64,000 nucleotides of DNA from Amyelois transitella (Eukaryota; Arthropoda; Insecta; Lepidoptera; Pyralidae). Within the stretch, counting starts at the first letter, position 1; each line of letters opens with the position of its first letter. The stretch spans positions 2,046,001-2,110,000 of the forward strand of contig NC_083531.1 in NCBI RefSeq assembly GCF_032362555.1, given 5' to 3'. The position numbers were made by a program, and so were the translations under genes. Under the pieces are notes generated by a model. That model saw nothing but the letters and a program-made list of their open reading frames with translations. It was not told the DNA's origin and searched no databases. Shown in pieces: positions 23,222 through 36,700 of the stretch.

Positions 23222-26200
23222 ATGGAAACCAATTCCGCGAAAGCTGACAGTCGAAACCTACCAAAAGTGGACGCAATAATGGTTGAAGGAAGAAATCTGG
23301 ATTGTCTTCTTCAAAGACAATCCAGATTTCTATGCTGCCGAACTGAGGAATGTGAAAACATCAATGTAAGTATATCTTGGTATGGTAACCACTGATCTTA
23401 GATCATGATCTGAAACCACTTCTTGCGAATATTCAAATCCATCGGCATAGAAAAAACAGTTTCGTAGGAGATTTTATTGTTGTATTAGTGCATTGAGGCA
23501 CTGCACAACATTTATAGGAACTCACTTTAATAATTTTCACACATATGACGTGGCACAAGTTAAATAAAACAAGAGAAAATCAAAACTTTTCGAAACACCA
23601 ACAAGCTTTGTATGATATTTACACGAAATTTACGTCACTGCATGCCATGGCCGCCATATTGCTTAAAGTCGCGTTTTGGCGGCATATTTGAATATTTCAT
23701 TTTCTTTTTCGATTTTTTAATAAAATAGCTATAATAAAGGCAGAAAAGTATTTTTGTAGGGCCCCTTATAAACAAATAAATACCCTAAGATAGTTTTTAG
23801 AACTTTGTCAAATAGCCTATTGATATTATTACTGCTGTCTATTTCAACGAACATTCAATACTATCGATAGTAGCAATACAATTTACGCTCTATGTATACA
23901 TAGTATCAATAGGACTTGCGATATCGTTAGTGGCAATACTATCGATAATATCAATAGTTTTGCAGAAAAAAACATTACATGTTTTACAGTTAAATGTTTA
24001 TATGTCTAAATGTAAACCATGTGAAGCGGGTTGCTAGTTGTACCACTATAACAAACTGTGAAGAGACAAACCTCTTTTGAGGTTTTTATTACTATTGTGA
24101 TATTTCATCTCAAATTTATTAAACGACGTTAATGACATTCATATATGTCCGTCCCTACCTCTCATTTTAGCTCACACATAAACCGGTATTGTGTTTATAA
24201 CTTGTCCTTTACCAAGTATGTACTTATTTATTTTATTTTATTTTATTTTATTAAAGAAACCAACAGCGTATACATTAAATATTAATACAGTATTAATCTT
24301 ATGCTATTATAAGGCCAATGACAGGTTTCTCTTACTATTACTGTAATAAAGTCAATAGTTACTGATGAATAAAGTACTTATCGCTTAATCAAAACGCAAG
24401 TATGTTTTAAGTCTCTAATTTTAGGTGTGAATAAAAAAGTTAAATTTAACCGAATTAGAATGGCAATCTGTGGAATGAGTGGTTGGAAGTGCTTAGATTA
24501 ACAAATACTCATAAAAATTTAATGGAGTGGAATCGAGTAAATAATCTAGTACTCCGTAGTTAATTCTTGATCTTAATTTTGTAATTTGAATGGTCATTTA
24601 ACAATTAATGTAGACTAATTGTGAATGTTTATCATATTATGTTTTAATTTACAAACTAATTAATTGATTATCATTTATCGCATAAACGTTATTTTAACTA
24701 GTTTAATTTTAAAGCACCCTTAGCACATTAAAACCAATTTTTTTTTGTTTAGTTGGTACTAAGATGCAGAGCAGAGCAGTTTGACATTGACGTTTACTTA
24801 ACGTCAGTTGGTTGGACTTATTTACATTTAAAAGACTTTCAGATTCATATGAATTTTTTCACCTTCATTCGTTTACAAATTGCATTTAATGTAATAATAA
24901 ATAATAATGTCATGGCTTTGTTTTATATGTCATAGCGTCGTCAATTCGGATACAAGCGATGAGTTCCGCGACAAATACAGAGAACTGATAGGAATGAATG
25001 TAAGTTTGTTTTGTAAGATTTTATTATTTCCAAGAAATTAATTTAATAAAATTTGCCGCAAAGATACTAACCCTATAGGCATATTGTAAGCGAGCTTTAC
25101 TTTCTGAAAATATTATAAAAAAACCTCTAGGTATAAACTTGAATATTAAAAAAATATATTTCTGAATTTCTCTTACAGCTTTGCCTGGATTCCTACCTGT
25201 GCGTTATATGCTGCCATATGCTGGATAAATTCTGGTATTTCAAGTCAATATGTCTGAAACGGAGCCTTGAGTATCCTGTACTATTCAGGTATGCATTAAT
25301 GGGTAAATATTATCCCAACCGAAATTATAAATGGAAATTAAGTTTATTTGTTTGTTGTTTTCTTAACATCTGATCTACTGTAAGAAGTTTTTGAAATTTT
25401 CACTATATGTAACATGAGAAGGACATTATACTTTTCAAGGGTACTTTTCATGCCTAAAAACATACTTCATTAAACTATAGTTGCAGTAAAATTTGCGAAA
25501 AACCTGTATTAATTTGTAGGTGGAGTAAAATTCGTGTGTATAGGTTGCTCAAAATTTGCGCGGGTAAAATCTAGTATTTTTTACAAACACTGCTCACCAA
25601 AATTTTGTTTCGATATCAATCTTATTTTCCCACCAAAACTTAACTTAGAAATTATTTTAATTAAAATTCCCTTTATTGTTCTTTGTTTTTCCAAAATCTC
25701 AAACAGAAACAAAATCTGTTCACAACTTTGCAAAATAATGCATATATACAGAGAGAGCACATAGCTGGACTTTACATTATGAAGTGATCCACAACTGTTC
25801 ACCCCGTAAGGGATATAGACGTGATTACGTATGTTTTAAGAGTTTATGGCTATAGATACAGACACAAGATCCAAAAAATTGCCACCAGAGGATAACAAGC
25901 TACTCGGTGAGCGCTGTAGTAGTCCAAAGGTGAGGAAATAGGGCGCACGCGTGCACTTTTAAAGGGCTCCCGGGCTGTCAAGTGGGGAGATCGAAGCGGC
26001 ATAACATCACAAAGTCAAATACAGAAGTTATCAAATTTGCCTTTATTTTTGCAGGGAAAGAGGAACAGTAAATCTTCAAACACAAAATGTTGAAATAACA
26101 AACATATGTATTGAGGAAATATGCAATGAACTTAACAATAATAATAAATCCATACATTATTTAGACAAAAATAATCATTCTGATCATAACAATGACATTT

Positions 26201-29200
26201 TTGACTATAATCTACAGTTACCTGAAGAGAATAATGATTTTGTTTATGATAAAGAAATTGTGAAGGAAGTTGTTAAAGAAATTGATGAATTTAATGCAAC
26301 AGAAAATGAATTGCAAAGTGTTGAAACTTTGGAATTTAAAGAGGACAATATTGCCAATAATGATGATGATTATAATTCGAATGATGAAGTAAATGAGAAA
26401 AAGGCTCATGACGTTAATACTGAGGCACTAGATTCAAAAAATTACGCAATTAGTGATCAGAATGGTGACAAGATAAAACCTAAAAGTAAATCAAAAATAA
26501 AGCGAGAGTTTGACAAAGTAATTCTGAGTTTAGAACAACAAAAAGCGAATTTGGAAAGGAATAGAAAAGAGAAGAAGTATATAGAAGCGGAATTTAAGTG
26601 TTATAACTGTGCATTGGGATTTCTTTTTAAAGATACGTACCAGGCTCATATGATGCGGCATGAAGAGGTATATTATTTTTTCAATTCGAACAAAAAATGA
26701 CGAAGTTCCATACAAACTTGCACCCCATATTTCATCCCCTTGGGATAGAATTTCAGGATAAAAAGTAGCCTATATTCTAATCCAGGATACTAACTATATC
26801 TGTACCGAATTTCGTTCAGATCCGTTCGGTAGATATGGATGTCGTAAAAGGCGACTAAGGAATAGGCTTACAAACTTGGGATACTTAGTTAGGCGATGGG
26901 CTAGCAACCTGTCACTATTTGAATCTCAATTCCATCATTAAGCCAAATAGCTGAACGTGGCCATTCAGTCTTTTCAAGCCTGTTGGCTCTGTCTACCCCG
27001 CAAGGGATATAGACGTGAGTGACCATATTTATGTATGTTCTCTTTCAGTCAAACGGTGAGTATCGTTGCGAAGTCTGCACGCTAAGGTTCGCATCTCAGG
27101 CGGTGCTCCGTTCCCACACGGCGCTGCACGCGGAGCGCCACGTGTGCCGCCGCTGCGGCGGGGCGCTCCGCCCCCGCGCCAGGGCTCCGCACGCGGCGCT
27201 GTGTTACGGCAGAAGCGGGGATGTCGCCGCTTGCGACAAATGTCCCAGGTTATTTAAGTAAGTGACCATCTTTTTCCTTTCCCGTGGGATTTGCGAAAGA
27301 CCTGTAATCTTTTGTCGGTGGCGCTAAATTCATTCGCTTTTTGAAGGTGGCGGTTAACTGATAATTTTAGCAGGTGGAGCTAATTTCGTCGCTTTTTTTG
27401 TAGATGGCGTTAAATTCGTCGCTTTTTGTAGATAGCACTAAATTCACGCGAGCGAAGCTGCTGGTAAAAGCTAGCGCCACATACCTAAAGATAAGATCTT
27501 TATTCAGGTTGACTAAGCAGATATACCTACATGGAGAGTGTGGAGGGAAAGGTCGGAGTGGGAAGACCTAGACGAACATATCTTTATCAAATTAAGGACG
27601 TCCTGGTAAAGGGTCAGGTCAAAAGTACCCGAAACCGCCGAGCTTGCATGAAGAGAGTTATGAATGTGGATGAAGCGAAGGAAGTATGCAGAGATCGTGG
27701 CAAGTGGAAAGAGGTAGTCTCTGCCTACCCCTCCGGGAAAGAGGCGTGATTTTATGTGTATGTATGTATGTAAGATCTTTATGCCCCCTACTTCCAGAGA
27801 CCCAAGCGGCCTTCAGCAGCATTTGAAGCGGTTCCACCAGACCAAGGTCAGCACGAGGACTTATCCTTGCAGCGTCTGTGGAAAAAACTACTCCAACCAG
27901 GCGGCTGTCAGAACTCATATGATGTAAGACATAATATATACACACAATGTACGATCGCGTTCATATCTGCAGTCATAGTTTTAAAATTCTTACGGGTTAA
28001 AATAGCGTGCACTGTGGTTCCACTAGATACACACACACATGCATATTTTAAAAGAATAAATATTCCTTCAAATGAATACGGTCTTTAATACCAATGATTA
28101 CTAAGTAAAACAGTTTATTATTCTATGACATATAACATAACAAAACAGAAAGAGAGGGTAATCAACGATGTCCGAACTGGGCCCGATAATTGTCGATCGA
28201 GATATCGTCGTCTCTCATTATTTGCATAAGATTTGCCTATAGAGGGAAGCCTGCGACTGCCAGACTTATGTCATTTCAATAAAGTTGAAAGTTTGTCTGC
28301 ACACGACCCTAACATAGGTAGTGGTTCCTTTGAAAGTTATTGGGTAGCAATTTTATTACTTCGTTTGTGCAAGTGAGATCTAAGATATATTAGATAATCT
28401 CGCTTGCTCACACTCGCTTGTTCTAGTTACTAGCGGATTCCGAAGTTATTCAAGGAATTTCTGTCTATTAAAAAAAAATATATTGTTACTGACAATTTTT
28501 AATGTTTCAAGGTGCCATTTGAACTAAGTAACTGACTGACTAACTAATTAACTGATATCTAAGAATTACGATACCCGTGTCTTCAAACACGGAAATCAGC
28601 AAGAAATATTAATCAAGAGGGAGCAAAATAAAACACTCAATAATTAAAATTAGGAAATTTTATTGAAACAGTTTACCTATAGTTTTGTTTACATATTGAT
28701 GATTATAATATAAAGGTATACATACAGCATATTACACTAATTTACCTATCTCCTGTTATTAAGGTTACAGCTTAATTATTCGTTTTCATAAAGAAAAGAT
28801 ATTGAAGCTGTCCTTAAAATACTATCTAAGTAGTAGTTTTAATATAAACTGGCAGAACCTTTCACGCACTATATGGACTCGATACACAGGGTAGTTGTCT
28901 TGCACAAATGATATTGCATATAATCAATCGGATAAATACACCGCACAGTTGGTAACATGGTTTCTTCCAGCACTTGCACATAATGAGCAGCTGTAGCGCG
29001 TCCTGCTATCCACATCTGTTCTCCAGGTCCAGCAGCACTCATCCAGCCCCACATATTTACAGATATGCGTGCAGACTCCATATTTGGCACAATATTTTTT
29101 TCTTCATACCGAGTTGCATTTCTTCGCCATAAATGAAGCCTACCGTGTTGCGATGACGTAAACGAACTTTTTGTCCGTAAATATCGCCGTGTTCCAGTCA

Positions 29201-31879
29201 AAATCCAAATACTGCCGAGCAAATTCTAAATGTTTTTGCTTATTTATTTCGGATAAATACGGCTTTCTTGCTGGCTGTCTGTGGAATACTCCCTCACGGT
29301 GCAAACTCGACGAACAGTAACCACTGATGTGTCGAACTGTTCCGCAAATGTTCTGGTCGGTATGAAGCCATTATTTTCGTACTGTTCCACCATGGATCTC
29401 CGCTGTGTGGCGTGTCGCTGTGTTGATTAGCGGACGACGGTCGCTGAGCGGTCGACTTTTTACACTACCCTCTTCTTGATGGCGCGTTACCCAACGCTTA
29501 ACCGCTTGTTGTTTATTGTGTTACTTGTGTGAATGTGTGAGTGACAGCGGTGACTGCAAGCTAAAAAGTTTTGCGAACTATGACTGCAATTATGAACGCG
29601 ACCGTACATATAATCACGTCAATCCCAATTCTATCTTAAAGTCAAACAGATGAACGTGGTCTATCAGTATTTTCAAGACTGTTGGCTCTGTCTACCCCGC
29701 AAGGGATATAGACGTGATTATATGTATGTATGTAATCAAGTATCGAACTTACTTCGAGGCTAACTCAATATGTTTAATTTGTCCCGTATATATTTATTTA
29801 TTTATCGTCTTAAAGAAGAATTCTTAGCCTTTACCTTTTTTAAACTCTGCACGGTGTTTTCTTCGCTAACAAGTCAGCACTCAGCTAGGGATAGGCTTAT
29901 AAACATAGGATTCTTCTTTTTGGCAATGGGCTAGCAACCTGTCACTATTTGAATCTCAATTCTATCTTAAAGCCAAATATCAGTCTTTAGAAAACTGTTG
30001 GCTCTGTCTACCCCGAATGGGATATAGAGGTGATTATATGTACCTATGTATGTATGTTATTATTCTCTTGGTCGACTTTTGTGCCATCCATGGGGATCCA
30101 CACGGCACACCGCGTAGAGATGCTGAGATGGTCGTCACACAAGCTTAAATTTTGCCAATTAGGTACTCTTGACCTGACTTAAGATATGAAGACTTAAGAT
30201 ATCAACTATTTGTTAGTTTGTTTGTAATATCTTTATTGCATAGAAATTAACAAAGTAACAAGTAAATAAAAAGTACATAGTTATAAAAGAAATGTGCCGT
30301 GTGGTTTCCGGCACCAATACAAAAAAGAATAGGACCACTCCATCTCTTTCCCATGGATGTCGTAAAAGCCGACAAAGGGGTAGGCTTATAAACTTGGGAT
30401 TCTTCTTTTAGGCGATGGTCTAGCAACCTGTCAATATTTGAATCTCAATCCTATCTTAAAGCCAAATAGCTGAACGTGGCCTATCAGTCTTTACAAGGCT
30501 GTAGGCTCTGTCTACCCCGTAAGGGATAAAGACGTGATCATATGTATGTATGTATGTTAATAAATAAATAATTGGCGAAGACAAGTCCCAAATTATCAAT
30601 ACAATTTTTAGCAAACACATCCGCCGGAAGTTCCCGTGCCCGCTGTGCCCCTCCACGTTCAGCTCCCCCTACACGCTGACGCAGCACAAGCGGAAACACA
30701 CAGCGCCATCTGCCGAGATCGAGGCGCATTGTTATTGTGCGCCGTGCGGCAAGAGTTTTGTTAATAGAAAGAGTCTTTTGGCCCATAGGAGGAATGCGAA
30801 ACAACATCAGGAAGAACAGTGAGTGATTTACATACCTACATACATACATATAATCACGTCTATATCCCTTGCGGGGTAGACAGAGCCAATAGTCTTGAAA
30901 ATACCGATAGGCCACGTTCAGCTGTTTGGCTTAATGATGGAATTGAGATTCAAATAGTGACAGGTTGCTAGCCCATCGCCGAAAAGAAGAATCCCAAGTG
31001 TATTAGCCTATCCCTTAGTCGCCTTTTACAACATCCACGGGAAAGCGATGGAATGGTCCTATTCTTTTTAATATTGGTGCCGGGAACTACACGGTATATA
31101 TGTATAAATATACAATATTATAAAGAAAAATTGTTAAATACATTACAAAGTAAGGTGAACATATCATTGGTTAGTCAAAAAAAAACGTCACAAGACTGTT
31201 GGCTCTGTCTACCCCACAAGGGATATAGATGTGACCATATGTATGTATATATTTCCTAGGTTCGACTGCCCGATATGCGCGCGCTCGTGCGCAAACCAGC
31301 GCTCCCTCAATCATCACATCGAAGCCGTACACTCCACTTCTAAAAACTACGCTTGCAGCCGCTGTAGCGCTCGATACGCCACGAATAAAGCGCTGAATAG
31401 GCATTTAAGGGGGCATGATGTAAAGAGTGAGGTCAAGTTGGCTGTGTGCCACCTTTGTGGGAGGAGTTTTAAGGTAAATATTCTGTTGCTATATATATAA
31501 TATATATCACTACATATTATAAAACAAAGCTCGTCTGTCGGTCTGTTCGCGATAAACTCGAACTCGATCTGTGCATATTTCCTTCGCTTCCTCCACATTC
31601 ATAACTCTCTTCATGCAAGCTCGGCGGTTTCGGGTACTCTTGACCTGACCTTTTGCCAGGACGTCCTTAATTTGATCAAGATACGTTCGTCCAGGTCTTC
31701 CCACTCCGACCTTTCCCGCCACACTCTCCTTGTATATCTGCTTAGTCAACTTTAGTTACTAAATGTACTTTAACCGTTTTCAGGGAAACAACAAATTGAA
31801 CAGACATTTGAGAGAAGTGTGCGAGAAGGAGAGACTAGAAGAGGAGCTGTCTTCGTATTACGCACAAGATGGCGTCTGA
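23222..31879 (+). CDS. ZAD-domain C2H2 zinc-finger protein, complete (9 exons)
   Basis: Exons 23222-23365 (or to 23379), 24936-24999, 25179-25288, 26055-26667, 27049-27257, 27798-27923, 30612-30818, 31260-31473, 31784-31879 (TGA). From exon 2 on, every junction is GT/AG and in phase. Exon 1 joins exon 2 in frame only with the weaker donor at 23380 (GTATGG), giving about 598 residues; the consensus GTAAGT at 23366 would break the frame or need a missed exon. The N-terminus is a ZAD-like dimerisation module (FLCCRTEEC, then LCVICCHMLDKFWYFKSICL). An acidic Asn/Asp/Glu-rich linker follows, then about ten C2H2 fingers, for example CSVCGKNYSNQAAVRTHM and CPLCPSTFSSPYTLTQHKRKH. The CRRCGGAL finger is degenerate, and the last one (CHLCGRSFKG...) ends HLREVC, Cys replacing the final His. 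ZAD fingers are insect nuclear DNA-binding regulators; the target is unknown. An AATAAA lies about 220 bases past the stop. Confidence 0.88.
23291..23331. repeat. Perfect 18-bp hairpin inside a coding exon
   Basis: Arm agaaatctggattgtctt (23291-23308) and its exact reverse complement (23314-23331) flank a 5-base loop within exon 1 of the zinc-finger gene. Confidence 0.95.
26835..27036 (+). mobile_element. SINE-A, 5' truncated, beside zinc-finger exon 5
   Basis: Tail tttatgtatg ends about a dozen bases before the exon at 27049. Confidence 0.85.
27517..27775 (+). mobile_element. 3' end of an RTE-like non-LTR retrotransposon
   Basis: Codes for VGRPRRTYLYQIKDVLVKGQ and MNVDEAKEVCRDRGKWKEVV up to a stop, then a GTATGTATG tail. 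This looks like the C-terminus of a reverse-transcriptase ORF. It lies in a zinc-finger gene intron. Confidence 0.7.
28869..29530 (-). mobile_element. Tc1/mariner transposase remnant
   Basis: Minus-strand reading gives VNMWGWMSAAGPGEQMWI and VLEETMLPTV, which fit the central catalytic part of Tc1-like transposases. Upstream, pieces such as KQKHLEFARQYLDFDW are in another frame with stops between. Dead copy in an intron of the zinc-finger gene; terminal repeats not located. Confidence 0.75.
29612..30055 (+). mobile_element. Two SINE-A pieces in tandem
   Basis: 3' halves at 29612-29735 and 29885-30055, separated by a SINE-C tail. Confidence 0.75.
29745..29805 (+). mobile_element. SINE-C tail fragment
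   Basis: Matches only the 3' body 'cttcgaggctaactcaat' and the ATTT-rich tail. Confidence 0.65.
30295..30556 (+). mobile_element. SINE-A, near full length
   Basis: In the intron just before zinc-finger exon 7. Confidence 0.9.
30830..31095 (-). mobile_element. SINE-A, near full length, beside exon 7 donor
   Basis: The (CATA)n tail starts about a dozen bases after the donor at 30819. Confidence 0.9.
31188..31250 (+). mobile_element. SINE-A tail fragment at exon 8 acceptor
   Basis: Its TATG-rich end is about 10 bases from exon 31260. Confidence 0.75.
31562..31746 (-). mobile_element. RTE-like retrotransposon 3' fragment
   Basis: Same C-terminal peptide as at 27.5 kb (GRPGRTYLDQIKDVL, RRACMKRVMNVEEAKE), broken after that. 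Confidence 0.7.
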
Positions 31880-32636
31880 TAATAACCAATGTGCGTTAGT
31901 TGGCGCGTAAATTGACCTATGATCGATGGCGGGAAAATATGAACGAACTGTCACCTTTATTTAGAGAACCTATTATTGAGTGTAGGAAGTATAGTTATTA
32001 TGTTATTTATTCCTACAGAAGATAGAAGGAGAAAAGAGGAGAAAATAATGAGTTTAAAATGTCTATATTGTTCAATGTAAAAATTTAGAATATCTAACAA
32101 TAAAAATTATTATTGACATCTCTCTAAAAACAAAATCATGGCAACCGTTGCTATGGCGTATATCAAGAAGGTTGCTAACATTGAGATAACGGGAGTGATT
32201 GTATTTATGCTCCAATCCGTGAAAACTTTGCTTACGCGATTTAGACTCTGTAATTGGTTGATGGCTTGTGACGTTTGAGATGTGACCACAACCCTGATGT
32301 ACTTCACCATATTAATAAAACGATTCTGGTCCATTTTGTTTGTTTGTTTTTTTTATCTTTATTGCATAGAAATTTACACAGTAACAAGAAAATAGTACAT
32401 AATTATAAAAGAAACAAATCACTTGCAATGGCGGACTTATCCCATTAAGGGATCTCTTCCAGTCAACCGGCAAACAATAAAGGAACTAGATAATAATAAT
32501 TGTTTTAATATTTTCAGTTCCTACGTAAAGTCATTTACTGTCTCGCTCTAGCTTGAATCAAGTATGTATGTTAGAGAAGGCGATCAAAGTCGCAGGCAAC
32601 GGCTAATATGAAATAAATGTATCTTTGTTCTAACTA

Positions 32637-32905
32637 TCTATACTAATATTATAAAGCTGAAGAGTTTGTTTGTTTGAACGCGCTAATCTCAGGAACTACT
32701 GATTCGAATTTAAAAATTCTTGTTGTGTTGAATAGACCATTTATCGAGGAAGGCTTTAGGCTATATAACATCACGCTGCAACTATAAGGAGCGAAGAAAT
32801 AATGGAAAATGTGAAAAAAAAAACGGAGTAAATTATTCATCCTTGAGGGCTTCAATAATGCCCAAAATAACTATTCCACGCGGACGAAGTCGCGGGCACA
32901 GCTAG
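32637..32905 (+). mobile_element. Helitron-like element, complete ends
   Basis: TC at the 5' end (tctatactaatattataaag), and 'gcggacgaagtcgcgggc' before a CTAG 3' end followed by T. Confidence 0.8.
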
Positions 32906-33254
32906 TAATCGCATAAAGTCAAAACGAGATAAATTTAGAAATCTCTGGTCTTATCTTGTTTAATGACTGATGATCTAATTATTCAATAAAACAAATTTAC
33001 ATACATATAAATACACAAGCATTTTTATTTATAAGGATAACAACACATATTACTAACATTGAAATGATTACATAACAGATTTAATTTTAAATAAGATTGA
33101 TTCATACAAATCACTTGTTTTCAATGTCAATATCAATTAAATATTTACAAGCAAAAATTTATGTTTAAAAATAATAATTGGCTACGTTAACTTTTTTTTT
33201 ATAAGGGTCACTTAATAAAATACGTTGTTCTGCTAAAAATAACCACTGAACCAC

Positions 33255-33465
33255 AAACCACCCCACGGACGTCGTAAAAGGCGAGTAACGGATAGGCTTA
33301 TAAACTTGGGATGCTTCTTTTAGGCGATGTGCTAGCAACGTGTCACTATTTGAATCTCAATTCTATCATCAAGCCAAAAAACGGATCATGACCCATCAGT
33401 CCTTCCAACTGTTGGCTCTGTCTACCCCGCAAGGGATATAGACGTGACTATATGTATGTAAGAAT
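33255..33465 (+). mobile_element. SINE-A, 5' truncated
   Basis: Begins at cccacggacgtcgtaaaagg; tail gtatgtaag. Confidence 0.8.
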
Positions 33466-33702
33466 AACCACTGAAAAGCGTTTCGATCGTTCATAAAAAG
33501 GATAGCGTATTTTTTTTAAACGATTTCTTTTTAGTGAATAAATAACAAAACTATCATCAAAACGTACCTATAGTAACAGAGGGCCACGCAAAAACAGAAA
33601 TAAATATAAATAAAAATTTGTTTATTTTCTCTCCACATAGGTGAATATAGGTAAGTACAGATTTATGTTAGAAAGAGGTTAGCAAAAAGTTAACTTAGCC
33701 AT

Positions 33703-36700
33703 TCAAGACTGTAACAGATTGAAACATTGTAATGCTCCGAATGCAACCAAGCTATACCCATCCATGCATCCGACAATAATTTTATTCAAAACCTCATTGC
33801 ATTCCTTCAAAACGCATTTTTTTTCATAACTACCCTCGTTTTTACAATCCTCTTTATAATTGGGATTCCATTTTTTCCGCCAAATATCCGATATTGTGCT
33901 GCGTTTTTGACTTATCACTGTATCTTGCGATTGAGTTTGACTGTCTACAATTTTTTTACATTTCAAATATTTTCTCAAAATGACTTCCAGTATGTGAAAT
34001 ATGTATGATGAGTTAGCCAATTCGTTTATGTTTGTCAGTTCGTACGACTCCTCAGTTTGAGTTAAATGTGTGTAAATCTGTTCCAATGTATATGTTATTT
34101 TTTCTATACTATGTTTTTGTATGTGTATCGATATGTTGAGTAGAAAGAGACGTTGTATCTTCTCTTCTTTGTCTAAGACCTGAAAAAATTTGTTTTTACT
34201 AAATATTCTATACAGGTTGCTAGCTCGTCGCCTGAAAGATGAATACATACATACATAACATCACGCCTCTTTCCCGGAGGGGTAGGCAGAGACTACCTCT
34301 TTCCACTTGCCACGATCTCTGCATACTTCCTTCGCTTCATCCACATTCATAACTCTCTTCATGCAAGCTCGGCGGTTTCGGGTACTTTTGACCTGACCCT
34401 TTACCAAGATGATCAATGAAAGATGAATCACAACACTTATTAGCCTCTCCCTTAGTCTCCTTTAACGACATCCACAGGGAGGATATGGAGCGGTCCGTTT
34501 CTTAAGTGCTACAAACCACAAGGCACAAAAGTTTTATTAAATATAACAAATACTTTAACATACATACACATTAATAATCACGTTTATATCTCTTCCGGGG
34601 TGGACAGAACCAACAGTTTTAAAAAGACTGATAAGCCACGTTCAGCTTTTTGACTTAATGATAGAATTGAGATTCAAATAGTGACAGGTTGCTAGCCCAT
34701 CGCCTTTTACGACATCTATGGGAAATAGATGGAGTTGTCCTATTCTTTTTTCTAATGGTGCCGGGAACCACACGACACATACGGTGACGGCCTCTGTGGT
34801 GCAGCGGTAGTACGCTTGTCTGTGACACCGGAGGTCCCGGGTTCGAATCCCGGCCAGGGCATGATGAGAAAAGAACTTTATCTGATTGGCCTGGGTCTTG
34901 GATGTTTATCTTTATATAAGTATTTATTATAAAATACAGTATCGTTGAGTTAGTATCTCGTAACACAAGTCTCTAACTTACTTCGAGGCTAACTCAATCT
35001 GTGTAATTTGTCCCGTATATATTTATTTATATACGTTAAATACAAACCATTTCATCATCAGAGAGTACACCTTGGATGAGAGCGTCCACTTGATCCAGAA
35101 GTTCTTCTAAAAACGCAGGGTAAAACTCCTCCTCGTGAAGTTTGTCTATTAATTGACCTAAAACCTGGGAAATTTTACTAACATTACCTACATACATACA
35201 TATAGTCACGTCTATATCCGTTACGGGATAGGCAGAGCCAACAGTTTTGAAAAGACTGATAGGCCACGTTCAGCTGTACTGCTTAATGATGGAATTGAAA
35301 TCCAAACAGTGACAGGTTGCTAGCCCATCGCCTATCAAAGGAATCCTAAGATTATAAGCCCATCCCTTAGTCGCTGTTTCCAACACCAATATAAAAAATA
35401 GGACCTCTCCATCTCTTTCCCATGAACGTCGTGAACGTGGCCTTTCATTCCTTTCGAGATTGATGGCTCTGTCTACCCCGCAAGGGATATAGACGTGACT
35501 TTATATATGTATGTAAAGTAACAAAAAGTATTTTAGATTTCCGATATTAACAACATATTTAAACATTAAACTCACCTCAGATATTTCTCCAACGATTTCT
35601 TCCGTGGTGGCGACTAAGGGACAACGAATCAGATGCTCGTAAAGGCAGTGCCCGGATTGTCCTACCCAGTTACCAGAAAGCTGGAACCCTGGTTGATAAA
35701 ATGTAAATACATGATAATCACTTTCGTTGGCTCTGTCTACCCCGCAAGGGATATAGACGTGACCATATGTATGTACTCGTATGTATGTATGTATATCACT
35801 TTCGTAGTAGACAGAGCCAATGTCTCCAACGCAAAATGTCGCGTAATGTTTAATGTATCTTTAATTTACTAAAATTAAAGAACATCATTCTTATTATCTT
35901 ATTCTTCTTCCTTCTAGTTGCATCATCACCACTCTGGAGAGGAGCCCGGGGTATGCCTTTGACCATGGACCCTGGATTGGGTGTGACCCCCATCTGATCT
36001 CCGCAACCTTTAGGTAAATGAGATGGAGTGGTTCTCTTCTTTTTTATATATTAGTGCCGGGAACCACACGGCACTTCCTAATATTCTTAAATATCGGACA
36101 GAATTTTATACTTATTAATTTTATAGTGCCGTGTGGTTCCCGGCACCAGTACAAAAAAAGAATAGGACCACTCCATCTCTTTCCCATGGATGTTGTAAAA
36201 GGCGACTAAGGGATAGGCTTACAAACTTGGGATTCTTTTTTAGGCGATGGGCTAGCAACCTGTCACTATATGAATCTCAATTCTGTCACTAAGCCAAATA
36301 GCTGAACGTGGCCGTTCAGTCTTTTCAAGACTGTTGGCTCTGTCTACCCCGCAAGGGATATAGACGTGACCATATGTATGTATTTTATACTTACCACTTC
36401 TACCTTGAGAACTCCGTCCCTGAGAATCACTTCTGTATCCCGAATCGAGTGAAGAATCATAACTCATTCTCCTTTCGAGATTCCTGTTCAAATATAGTTT
36501 TATCCTATTCAATTCTTCCATAACTTTGAAAGGAATCAATTCGATTTGTGACCCATCGCCATCAGAGTCAAAATCGTCATCTGCATTTATATTTTCGTCT
36601 ACATTTTGAGAATTATTTTTATGTACCTCCATTGTCACATTGTCCGTATTAGTTGCCGATGTTTTATCAATTTTAGTAGTTATTTCATTGGTATTGTCGA

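Noticed and set aside
34790..34860. tRNA gene with good A and B boxes
   Set aside because: A long shared non-tRNA body and ATTT tail follow, and the same unit recurs reversed at 54.2-54.5 kb, so it is a tRNA-derived SINE.
36252..36394. C-terminal end of the long open frame ([17 protein letters not shown])
   Set aside because: This is SINE-A read in frame past a clear GTAAGT donor at 36394; the same peptide appears at many other SINE copies.
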